18,873 bases of DNA, from NCBI GenBank assembly GCA_964529855.1, contig CAZGZU010000016.1, forward strand, positions 1-18,873, written 5' to 3'. The position numbers were made by a program, and so were the translations under genes. Positions 1 through 5,360 of the stretch are shown in pieces. The first letter of the stretch is position 1. The number at the start of each line of letters is the position of its first letter. The notes below the pieces were generated by a model that saw only the letters and a list, made by a program, of their open reading frames with translations, was not told the origin of the DNA and did no database searches. Origin of the DNA: CAZGZU01 sp964529855 (GTDB lineage Bacteria > Patescibacteriota > Minisyncoccia > Portnoybacterales > UBA2143).

Positions 1-1
1 G

Positions 2-778
2 CCAATGATTACAAAGAAACTTTTTGATAAATGCCAGAAGGTTTTATCTGACCGCGCCCGACCGCAAAAAAGAAAGATTAAAGAATTTGCTTTTCGCGGA
101 CTTTTATTTTGCGGAGAGTGCGGTTGCGCCATAACTTCTGAAACGCAAAAAGGACACAATTATTATCGTTGCACGAAAAAGCGAGGTAAATGCTCGCAAG
201 GATATATTCGCGAGGAAGTTTTGACGGATCAGATAAACAAGCAAATTCAAAAAGTTTCTTTGCCTCCGTCTTGGGCTGATAAGATGATTGCAGAACTGGA
301 AAAAGACAAAGAGCAAGAAGCCAAAGACGGAGCCGTTTTTGCTCAAAATCTAAAATCTCAAATTAAAGAGCTTGAGTATAAACTGGACACACTGCTTGAT
401 ACTCACTTAGACGGCACAATTACCAAAGACGAATATACCGCCAAAAAACAAAAAATCCTCAACCTAAAGATTGAGATTTCTGAAAAATTGAAGGATTTTG
501 AGCAAAACGGCAATCATTGGCTCGAACCTGCCAAAAAATTCATTTTAGACAGTAAACAAGCCGAAATTATCACTTTGCAGGAAAATCTTTTTGAAAAAAA
601 AGATTTTCTAAAAAAGATTGGCTCGAACCGAATTTTGCGGGAACGGGAATTAGTTTTTGAGCCACGCGGAGCGTGGCAAATCCTCTTAAAATCAGGCCTT
701 AGCGCCCGCAGGGCGCGTGCCGAGGCGCTTTGCGCCGAGGCAACAAACGCCGAACATACAATTTGGCTCCGCGGGTAG
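2..778 (+). CDS. Large serine recombinase, C-terminal part (5' end outside window)
   Basis: Only the C-terminal part is present. The frame is open to the window edge, so the ATG at 5 is internal (preceded by a CCA codon). After a short Recombinase-domain remnant (I-T-K-K-L-F-D-K, compare the usual I-I-x-x-E-L-F), a zinc beta-ribbon follows (Zn_ribbon_recom type): FCGECGC at about residues 35-41, then Cys at about 56 and 63, with YYRC. A coiled-coil/helical region spans about 85-190. Known role of the family: DNA strand exchange by a Ser nucleophile for integration/excision; the catalytic N-terminus is not visible. The last ~45 codons are encoded by GC-rich palindromes (661-736) and the reading frame ends inside the oppositely oriented tRNA-Asn gene, so the native C-terminus may have been extended by later sequence. 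Adjacency to a tRNA 3' end suggests an integrated-element boundary; that is inference. Confidence 0.85.
   Translation, partial: PMITKKLFDKCQKVLSDRARPQKRKIKEFAFRGLLFCGECGCAITSETQKGHNYYRCTKKRGKCSQGYIREEVLTDQINKQIQKVSLPPSWADKMIAELEKDKEQEAKDGAVFAQNLKSQIKELEYKLDTLLDTHLDGTITKDEYTAKKQKILNLKIEISEKLKDFEQNGNHWLEPAKKFILDSKQAEIITLQENLFEKKDFLKKIGSNRILRERELVFEPRGAWQILLKSGLSARRARAEALCAEATNAEHTIWLRG
661..736. repeat. Three tight GC-rich palindromes in the recombinase 3' end
   Basis: Three perfect short hairpins with 3-nt loops lie in a row: GCCACGC/GCGTGGC (661-677, loop GGA), GCGCCC/GGGCGC (702-716, loop GCA) and GGCGC/GCGCC (724-736, loop TTT). They are far richer in GC than the surrounding AT-rich coding sequence and are read in frame into the recombinase tail. 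They look like small palindromic insertions, comparable in principle to palindromic elements that insert into reading frames. Their function is unknown. Confidence 0.7.
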
Positions 779-838
779 GATTCGAACCTACGACCCACTG
801 GTTAACGGCCAGTTGCTCTACCGCTGAGCTACCGCGGA
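764..838 (-). tRNA. tRNA-Asn (anticodon GUU), CCA encoded
   Basis: The full cloverleaf can be drawn on the minus strand. Acceptor TCCGCGG pairs with CCGCGGA, discriminator G, and an encoded CCA at 764-766. The D arm is GCTC...GAGC; the anticodon stem is ACTGG/CCAGT with loop CCGTTAA (anticodon GTT); the T arm is GTAGG-TTCGAAT-CCTAC. Oddity: position 33, next to the anticodon, is C instead of the nearly universal U. The 3' end overlaps the end of the convergent recombinase frame by 15 nt, a typical arrangement at integration sites. It decodes AAC/AAU. Confidence 0.95.
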
Positions 839-897
839 ATAAATTATTCAATTGTATTTTTATTCTACCCTGGAAAATGCGAAAAGTAAAGCTCTAG

Positions 898-2067
898 CTA
901 AGGGATTGCTTCGTCGCTCGCTTTACTCGCTTCTCGCAATGACATAAGGGCTTTCCGGGCGCATTTGTGCCAGGAGAATTTTTTGGCTTGGGCTAATCCC
1001 TGTTTAATTAATTTCTGACGAAGCACCTGGTCAGTCACCCCTTTATAAATCGCCTCAAAAATTTCTTTAACATCTGAATTATCCTTAACATAAATAGCTG
1101 CCTGTTCAGCCACCTCCGGAATAGAAGCCATAGGACTGGTCACCACCGGCCTTCCACAGGTCAGAGCTTCCAAAACAGGCAAACCAAAACCTTCATAATC
1201 AGAAAGATAGATGAACAATTCTGCTGCGTTATAGAGATAGACCAAATCCGGACCAGCCAGGTAATCCTGATGCAAAACAGCTTTTCGGCCAAGGCGCTGA
1301 TTAACCTGCTTAATCAATCCATCAATGTCAATAAAAGGAGAAGTATGATTAACTCCGATAATCAGAAACTGGTAATTCTTCAAACGGCTGGCCACCTTTT
1401 CAAAGGCCTTGATTGTTTCTGGCAGATGGCGGCGATTAAAAATAGAGCCGACATAGAAAATAAATTTGTCTTTGATTTGATATTTGTTTTTAATTTGAGT
1501 CAGTTTAGCCGGCTCATCAATCTTCTTAAAATTACTACTAATCCCCCAAGGCAGGGTTAAAACTTTGGCTGGTTCCACCTGATAATGTTTGATAACTTCC
1601 TGACGGCTGAATTCTGAAGGGACAAAAATAATTTTGGCTTTTTGAGCGGAAATTCTGGAAAATTCCTTGAGTAAAATCCTGTCCCAGACACTCGGCCAAT
1701 TATATAGCTCCGGATGGGCCTGATAAATAATGTCATGGAGGATTAAAGCGATTTTGCCTTTGTAAAAGATTGGTCCCAGATAAGCCGGGCAGAACAAAAT
1801 GTCAATTTTGTCTTTCTTAGCGGCCCGGGGCAAGAGATAATGCATAAACAAGGCATTACTCTGCAAGCCGAAAGGTGCCTTGAGTAGTTTGTTCTTAAAT
1901 TTGTTTCCTAATTTTAAATCATCCGGGATTTCTTTTTTGAAGTATAAGACAAACTTTAAATCAGTTGGCAAATCAAAACTACTCCATTGTTTGAGAAGAT
2001 TAATCAAGACCTGGCCCACCCCGGTCCGCTGACCTTCTAAATTGTGTGCGTCAATACCAATTTTCAT
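898..2067 (-). CDS. GT4-family glycosyltransferase (mannosyltransferase-like)
   Basis: A GT-B fold retaining glycosyltransferase of about 389 aa, expected on the cytoplasmic face of the membrane and transferring a sugar from a nucleotide donor to a glycan or lipid acceptor. Visible motifs are the N-terminus MKIGIDAHNLEGQRTGVGQV (Rossmann strand and G-rich acceptor loop), YVGSIFNRRH at the start of the donor domain, and EGFGLPVLE (the E-x7-E signature), followed by CGRPVVTSPMASIPEV. I chose the ATG at 2067; the longer frame upstream to 2214 is read through a dispersed repeat. No Shine-Dalgarno is obvious. The gene follows the GT2 gene by 44 nt and is probably co-transcribed with it. The C-terminal dozen residues come from a repeat copy. 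The substrate cannot be told. Confidence 0.9.
   Translation of the reverse strand: MKIGIDAHNLEGQRTGVGQVLINLLKQWSSFDLPTDLKFVLYFKKEIPDDLKLGNKFKNKLLKAPFGLQSNALFMHYLLPRAAKKDKIDILFCPAYLGPIFYKGKIALILHDIIYQAHPELYNWPSVWDRILLKEFSRISAQKAKIIFVPSEFSRQEVIKHYQVEPAKVLTLPWGISSNFKKIDEPAKLTQIKNKYQIKDKFIFYVGSIFNRRHLPETIKAFEKVASRLKNYQFLIIGVNHTSPFIDIDGLIKQVNQRLGRKAVLHQDYLAGPDLVYLYNAAELFIYLSDYEGFGLPVLEALTCGRPVVTSPMASIPEVAEQAAIYVKDNSDVKEIFEAIYKGVTDQVLRQKLIKQGLAQAKKFSWHKCARKALMSLREASKASDEAIP
902..943 (-). repeat. Solo copy of the GTCATTGCGAG...GCAATCCC dispersed repeat
   Basis: On the minus strand this reads GTCATTGCGAGAAGCGAG..., ending GAAGCAATCCC. It is the same family as the units at 2077-2154, 4881-4972 and 8012-8109, but here only one half of the palindrome is present. 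It supplies the last dozen codons and nearly the stop of the GT4 gene (REASKASDEAIP), so the repeat has become coding sequence. Confidence 0.85.
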
Positions 2068-2076
2068 TGAATAGCG

Positions 2077-2154
2077 TCGTTGCAAGGCCGTAGGCCAAAG
2101 CAATCCAGTGGTTAAGCAACGGGATTGCTTCGTCGCTTCGCTCCTCGCAATGAC
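2077..2154. repeat. Palindromic dispersed repeat (paired units), GT2/GT4 junction
   Basis: Two half-units face each other. A diverged one at about 2077-2107 begins GTCGTTGCAAGG and ends AAGCAATCC; a well-kept one at 2121-2154 begins GGGATTGC and ends GCAATGAC. The roughly 13-nt centre contains GTGGTTAA. The whole forms a large imperfect hairpin. It separates the two glycosyltransferase genes and provides the last codons of the GT2 frame. MITE- or REP-like by form; no transposase is in the window. Confidence 0.8.
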
Positions 2155-3041
2155 AACTGCCCTCGCTTGCCTGAATAAAAATCTTTGATGCCTAATAAAA
2201 TAGCTCTGGCCCAAGCCCGTTTTTTAGGCAGAAAAATCAATTTAATAATCTGTTTTTTAATCCGCCAAAGCACTTCCAAATGAACCAAAGGCTTGATATA
2301 CCAGGGAGCGAATTTTTGGGCAAAAATCAGGCCGTTTCTGACATGATAATAAATATATGAAACAGAACCTTCCCCACTGCTCTTAGAACCCTTATGCCAG
2401 ATTTTGGCTCCTGGCACAAAAACACACTTAAAACCAGCTTGCCGCGCTCTTAAAGACCAGTCCGTATCCTCATAATAAAGGAAATAATTCTCTGATAACA
2501 AACCGATTTTTTCTATGACTTTTCTTTTAACCAAAATACAACAACCAGTCAGATGGGGCGTTTCTTGAACTTTGGGAGAATCATACTGCCCCTGGTCAAT
2601 TTCATTCCAACCCCTCAAAGTCCCTTTATTGTAAAGCCAATTAAGTTTTCCACCAGCTGACCAAATCCTGTTCCTTTCTTCATAAAAATATATCTTTGGC
2701 CCTATTAAACCAAACTCCTTATTACTCTCGCCTGCCTTAACCAATTTACTTAAAAAACTTTTGTCCACAATCGTATCATCATTCAAAAGCAGAACATAAT
2801 CAGCTCCCTGCTCCAAAGCATATTTGATGCCCACATTATTGCCTTTGGAAAAGCCCAGGTTTGTCTGATTATAAATCATCTTTACTTGCGGACCGGGCGC
2901 TGCAGGTCTTTCTTTTGAGCCATTATCAACAATGACTACCTGATAATTAGGGTAGTCATTGTTTTTAAGCGAGGCCAGACATTCCAGAGTATCAGGCCAG
3001 GCATTCCAATTAAGAATAATAATAAAAACTTTGGGCGGCAT
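2112..3041 (-). CDS. GT2-family glycosyltransferase (rhamnosyltransferase-like)
   Basis: A GT-A fold inverting glycosyltransferase, 309 aa. The N-terminus has the classical start VFIIILNWNAWPDTLECLAS, then VVIVDNGS (nucleotide binding), LLNDDT (the DxD-equivalent metal site, about residue 95), LTGCCILVKRKVIEKIG and FLYYEDTDWSLRARQAG, the conserved acceptor/catalytic block of WbbL-type rhamnosyl transferases, followed by WHKGSKS. The C-terminal region (about 235-285) is hydrophobic/basic and may be membrane associated. It lies 22 nt after the stop of the exported coiled-coil gene and ahead of the GT4 gene, so all three probably form one unit. No good Shine-Dalgarno precedes the ATG. The last ~12 residues (RGAKRRSNPVA) are encoded by a repeat unit, so the ancestral protein was probably shorter. 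Likely role: cell-surface polysaccharide or glycolipid assembly. Confidence 0.92.
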   Translation of the reverse strand: MPPKVFIIILNWNAWPDTLECLASLKNNDYPNYQVVIVDNGSKERPAAPGPQVKMIYNQTNLGFSKGNNVGIKYALEQGADYVLLLNDDTIVDKSFLSKLVKAGESNKEFGLIGPKIYFYEERNRIWSAGGKLNWLYNKGTLRGWNEIDQGQYDSPKVQETPHLTGCCILVKRKVIEKIGLLSENYFLYYEDTDWSLRARQAGFKCVFVPGAKIWHKGSKSSGEGSVSYIYYHVRNGLIFAQKFAPWYIKPLVHLEVLWRIKKQIIKLIFLPKKRAWARAILLGIKDFYSGKRGQLSLRGAKRRSNPVA

Positions 3042-3063
3042 AATTCAGTTTGAAATCCCGGTT

Positions 3064-3945
3064 TTAGCGAGAACAGCTTCTTACTTTTTGCCAACCGCTA
3101 GGCACAACACAGGGATTGCCGAATTCCCGACACTCGCCAGTTTCAGGATTTACAGCCGGCGTAATCACCTGAGCGCAGACCCGAAATCTCTCCCTAATCT
3201 CCTGTTGTTTCTCTTCTAATTCGTCAAAGAGTTCCCGGTTTTCCTGCTTTAATTCATTAATTCTTTCCCTAATCGGCTCAACTATCTCTTCCAATTCATC
3301 CAGAATCCCCAGTTGTCCGACCCGCTGCTCAATTTCTTCGCTCTCATCCCCCAAAACGGTTCTAAGTCGCTCTTTTAACTCTTCTTCGTTCTGTAAACGA
3401 TTCATCACTTCGCCGAATGCCTCTAAATACCTCTGGCGATTTTGATTAATTATCTCAAATACTTCCTGGGGCACTTGTTCTTCTAGTCTTTCAAGAATCT
3501 GCTGATGCTTAAGCTGATAATCAGTATATTTATCCAGAAAACTCTCCAAATCCGGGTCATCGGCATTGGCCCCCTTAAGTTCCTCCAGTCGTGTATTGAT
3601 TCTTTCAATTATTCCCTGATATTTTTCGCTAATTTCTTCCAATCTTTCCCGCAAATTAACATCATCAGGATTTTCCTCAACTATATCCCTGGCCCTGATT
3701 AGTTGGTCGCTGGCTTTTTGCAATTGCAGCTCTGACTTTTTAATGGGGTCGCGGGTAAAAAATATCTGAACATCCCTGACAACGTTCTGAAGCCAGGAAA
3801 CCAGACCGGGCTCACTTACTTCCAAATCACCGGCTGCTATTTCCGGTTCCCCGGTCAAGTCAGTTGATTCCTGGGCCCAGGCCGAAGAGAAAAACAAACT
3901 CAAACAAATTACAATAATTGAATAAAAGATAACCCTTTTAATCAT
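3064..3945 (-). CDS. Exported coiled-coil protein, DUF5667-like, with C-terminal Cys motif
   Basis: 293 aa. A signal peptide (basic start MIKR, hydrophobic stretch, cleavage expected after SSAWA, about residue 24) sends it across the membrane. Residues about 55-90 (FFTRDPIKKSELQLQKASDQ) resemble the DUF5667 domain, which is frequent in CPR genomes. Residues about 90-255 are a strongly charged Glu/Arg-rich coiled coil. The end (from VCAQVITPAVNPETGEC to VRSC) has four cysteines and recalls a short C-terminal module that I remember from Parcubacteria exported proteins. Function unknown; the form suggests an extracellular structural or surface-attached protein. It heads a likely unit with the GT2 and GT4 genes, so glycosylation or co-display at the envelope is possible but only inferred. 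A hairpin AAGGGGA/TCTCCTT lies in the short gap upstream. Confidence 0.75.
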   Translation of the reverse strand: MIKRVIFYSIIVICLSLFFSSAWAQESTDLTGEPEIAAGDLEVSEPGLVSWLQNVVRDVQIFFTRDPIKKSELQLQKASDQLIRARDIVEENPDDVNLRERLEEISEKYQGIIERINTRLEELKGANADDPDLESFLDKYTDYQLKHQQILERLEEQVPQEVFEIINQNRQRYLEAFGEVMNRLQNEEELKERLRTVLGDESEEIEQRVGQLGILDELEEIVEPIRERINELKQENRELFDELEEKQQEIRERFRVCAQVITPAVNPETGECREFGNPCVVPSGWQKVRSCSR

Positions 3946-3983
3946 GGTTTTTACTAAGTTTATAAGGAGACCGACTAATCCCC

Positions 3984-4307
3984 TTAGCTTATTTTAAATT
4001 CTAAAACAAACAGGACAATCAGAATAATGGCTATGGCTCCTGAACAATAAAGCAAGGTGTAAGCAAAAACAGACAAACCTTGTTTGACTTTCCTGTTAAG
4101 GACTAAATAAGCCGGATAGCCAAAAACAATCGCCCCGGTAATGGCCGCTGAAAAGACCAGCAGGGTCAGTATTAAAACACTACCTAAATAGCCGGGCCTG
4201 TTAAAAAACTCATTGGCTAACTGCATAAAGCCGACAGTCAAAGCACAATAAGCAACTACAGCCAGGGCCTGCCAGAGACCAATTAAAGACGGGTTTGTTT
4301 TTTTCAT
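3984..4307 (-). CDS. Small three-TM membrane protein, unknown
   Basis: 107 aa starting MKKTNPSLIGLWQALAVVAY. Three hydrophobic segments: about residues 11-30, 42-65 and 80-104. I do not recognise a characterised family, although proteins with the NPxLIGxWQAL start are familiar to me as hypothetical CPR membrane proteins. I chose the ATG at 4307 rather than the in-frame ATG at 4316. The latter sits inside a near-perfect extended -10 box (TGCTATAAT, 4315-4323), and the predicted transcription start falls at the 4307 ATG. The mRNA would therefore be leaderless. Transcribed towards the exported coiled-coil gene, 38 nt away. Confidence 0.7.
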   Translation of the reverse strand: MKKTNPSLIGLWQALAVVAYCALTVGFMQLANEFFNRPGYLGSVLILTLLVFSAAITGAIVFGYPAYLVLNRKVKQGLSVFAYTLLYCSGAIAIILIVLFVLEFKIS

Positions 4308-4314
4308 TATTTCC

Positions 4315-4323
4315 ATTATAGCA
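4315..4323 (-). promoter_or_regulatory. Extended -10 promoter (TGCTATAAT), leaderless arrangement
   Basis: TGC followed by a perfect TATAAT on the minus strand; 7 nt later comes the ATG of the small membrane protein. No recognisable -35 is needed for an extended -10. The predicted +1 is within 1 nt of the start codon. Confidence 0.65.
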
Positions 4324-4354
4324 CTAAAAAACCATCAGGTCTATAATAATCCAC

Positions 4355-4388
4355 AAAAGAAAAAGGACTGGAACTTTTTGTCCAGCCC
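4355..4388 (-). terminator. Rho-independent terminator
   Basis: Minus-strand stem GGGCTGGA/TCCAGTCC (8 bp, one G-U) with an 8-nt loop, followed by TTTTTCTTTT. It ends the transcript of the 4417-4842 gene. Confidence 0.85.
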
Positions 4389-4416
4389 TTGTTAAGAGTA
4401 TTAAGGAGGAAAGCGC

Positions 4417-4842
4417 TTATTTAAAACCGGCTATTTTGCGTAGTATCCAGTTGCGCAAGAGCGGAGAGTATCCTCCATTTGGGCTCTTCTTGAGGTACAT
4501 CTCAATGGCATCAGTTACCATTAAAAGATTCCAGGAGCCCGATGGCCAGAGATATTCAAGATCCTCGCCGTAGAGGGATATGGGGAGAGAATGGCTATAT
4601 CGTCTAAAGGTTACATTATTCTCCTTAAAAGAAACAATTACATCAATATGTCCTGTCTCTGTAGGTTTGGTTTCAGGATGGAAAAAATGGAATGAATGAT
4701 TTGGGGCCAATCCCACCTCAGCCAGCACATATCCTGGCAGTTGCCAATGCTGACCATTATTCTCTACCTCAGGAACCTCTGAGAAATCCTTTACCTGCAA
4801 TTCCTCCACACTGTAATCATCCAAGGAAATCTTGAGTTTCAT
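4417..4842 (-). CDS. Unrecognised soluble protein, 141 aa
   Basis: I do not recognise the family. The protein starts MKLKISLDDYSVEELQVKDF, has no signal peptide or membrane segment, and is mixed alpha/beta in appearance with several aromatic residues (WQLPGYV, FHFFHPE, YLWPSGSWNLL). The start is well supported: GGGAGGAA lies 5 nt before the ATG. It is a single-gene unit, with a consensus promoter at 4985-5014, a leader holding a palindromic dispersed repeat, a strong Shine-Dalgarno and a rho-independent terminator directly after the stop. It lies just downstream of the L1-stalk-like RNA on the same strand; a functional link is possible only as inference. Confidence 0.75.
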   Translation of the reverse strand: MKLKISLDDYSVEELQVKDFSEVPEVENNGQHWQLPGYVLAEVGLAPNHSFHFFHPETKPTETGHIDVIVSFKENNVTFRRYSHSLPISLYGEDLEYLWPSGSWNLLMVTDAIEMYLKKSPNGGYSPLLRNWILRKIAGFK

Positions 4843-4880
4843 TTCTATTCCTCCCTATTTAATTTTTAATAGTTTTAAGC

Positions 4881-4972
4881 GTCATTGCGAGAAGCGAAGC
4901 GACGAAACAATCTCATTGTTTTAACCACGGGATTGCCACGTCGTCCGCCTCTGGCGACCTCCTCGCAATGAC
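4881..4972. repeat. Paired palindromic dispersed repeat in a 5' leader
   Basis: The left unit begins GTCATTGCGAGAAGCGAAGC (4881) and ends ACAATCTC (4914). The right unit is inverted: GGATTGCC (4929) to CGCAATGAC (4972). The centre contains TTTTAACCAC, the complement of the centre in the 2077-2154 copy. It lies between the promoter at 4985-5014 and the ribosome binding site of the 4417-4842 gene, so it will be transcribed into the leader as a long hairpin. Confidence 0.85.
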
Positions 4973-4984
4973 TACGATGTTCTA

Positions 4985-5014
4985 ATCATACCACATTATC
5001 CTCTATCCTGTCAA
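4985..5014 (-). promoter_or_regulatory. Sigma-70-type promoter for the 4417-4842 gene
   Basis: TTGACA (5009-5014), an 18-nt spacer and TATGAT (4985-4990) on the minus strand. The predicted start is near 4978, giving a leader of about 135 nt that contains the palindromic repeat. Confidence 0.7.
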
Positions 5015-5034
5015 GAAGGAACATCCAGATTGTT

Positions 5035-5307
5035 GGGCATAGAATCTTATAAGTCGAACAGAGGACATGCTTGAAAACGCACATCTTAATCGGAGCCCCC
5101 AAATTGAAGAGTGGTATTTCAAGGACGACTACAGCGGAGCTGGCGCTCCACCTTCATTGTCTCCCACCTATCCTACACATCAACAAGTACCTTATAAGAT
5201 ACTGGTGAAAGGAGTCGAACCTTTCCATCTGGGGCTGCTTACTCTTGATATATCCCTTTTAGAGACATCAAGCTGGTAAAATGCCCGCCCTACCAGTTAC
5301 TATGCCC
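5035..5307 (-). ncRNA. Structured RNA with a T-loop hairpin and an L1-stalk-like 23S module
   Basis: About 273 nt, not coding. Helices visible by eye: a long-range closing helix GGGCATAG (5300-5307) with CTATGCCC (5035-5042); hairpin CTGGTA/TACCAG (5291-5296 with 5273-5278); hairpin CTTGAT/ATCAAG (5267-5272 with 5244-5249); a hairpin GAAAGG/CCTTTC (5220-5225 with 5207-5212) capped by the canonical T-loop UUCGACU (5213-5219); a helix of 12 of 13 pairs (5191-5203 with 5041-5053; its last two pairs compete with the closing helix) that encloses the 23S-like block; and hairpin ATGTGC/GCATGT (5079-5084 with 5065-5070). The promoter at 5314-5342 predicts +1 at 5307, exactly the first base of the closing helix. 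CTGGT (5292-5296) can alternatively pair with ACCAG at 5202-5206, giving a tRNA-like acceptor/T-arm arrangement, so a switch between two folds is possible. No terminator is obvious, so the 3' end may be processed. I cannot match the whole to a known RNA class; a relic of a 23S gene is the main alternative. Confidence 0.65.
5109..5184 (-). other. Segment homologous to 23S rRNA helices 76-78 (L1 stalk)
   Basis: Minus strand: GATGTGTAGGATAGGTGGGA and, further on, TCGTCCTTGAAATACCAC, both almost identical to what I recall of the bacterial 23S L1-stalk region (E. coli about 2095-2180). The middle differs but keeps structure: the apical stem is GGAGC/GCTCC (5136-5140 with 5145-5149) around the same GCCA loop that E. 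coli closes with GGAC/GTC-type pairs, so both strands changed together. Sequence to either side departs from 23S. The enclosing helix and the following hairpin occupy the places of 23S helices 75 and 79, but with unrelated sequence. This is a structured module under selection, or a very recent copy, rather than a decayed relic. Confidence 0.85.
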
Positions 5308-5313
5308 ATAATC

Positions 5314-5342
5314 AATTTATCCCATAATCAGTCCTCGGTCAA
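5314..5342 (-). promoter_or_regulatory. Sigma-70-type promoter of the structured RNA
   Basis: TTGACC (5337-5342), a 17-nt spacer and TAAATT (5314-5319) on the minus strand, directly after the stop of the 5361-6044 gene. Predicted +1 is G at 5307. Confidence 0.65.
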
Positions 5343-5360
5343 TATTTAGCCGGTTGACAG

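Noticed and set aside
2068..2214. N-terminal extension of the GT4 gene
   Set aside because: It translates the palindromic repeat and the family N-terminus begins at 2067.
5067..5279. Plus-strand open frame of 70 codons
   Set aside because: It lies wholly antisense to the structured RNA and the L1-stalk block, has no ribosome binding site, and the opposite strand explains the conservation.
5202..5307. A normal tRNA gene on the minus strand, suggested by TTCGACTCC and ACCA-like sequence
   Set aside because: There is no 7-bp acceptor with discriminator, the putative anticodon stem has a 17-nt loop, and the D arm is missing; only a T-loop hairpin is supported.
5035..5307. tmRNA, SRP RNA, RNase P RNA or T-box as identity of the structured RNA
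   Set aside because: The conserved cores (tmRNA ends, SRP GGAA-loop helix, RNase P CR-I/CR-V, T-box UGGNACC) are absent; short look-alikes such as AAGCAGCC are isolated.
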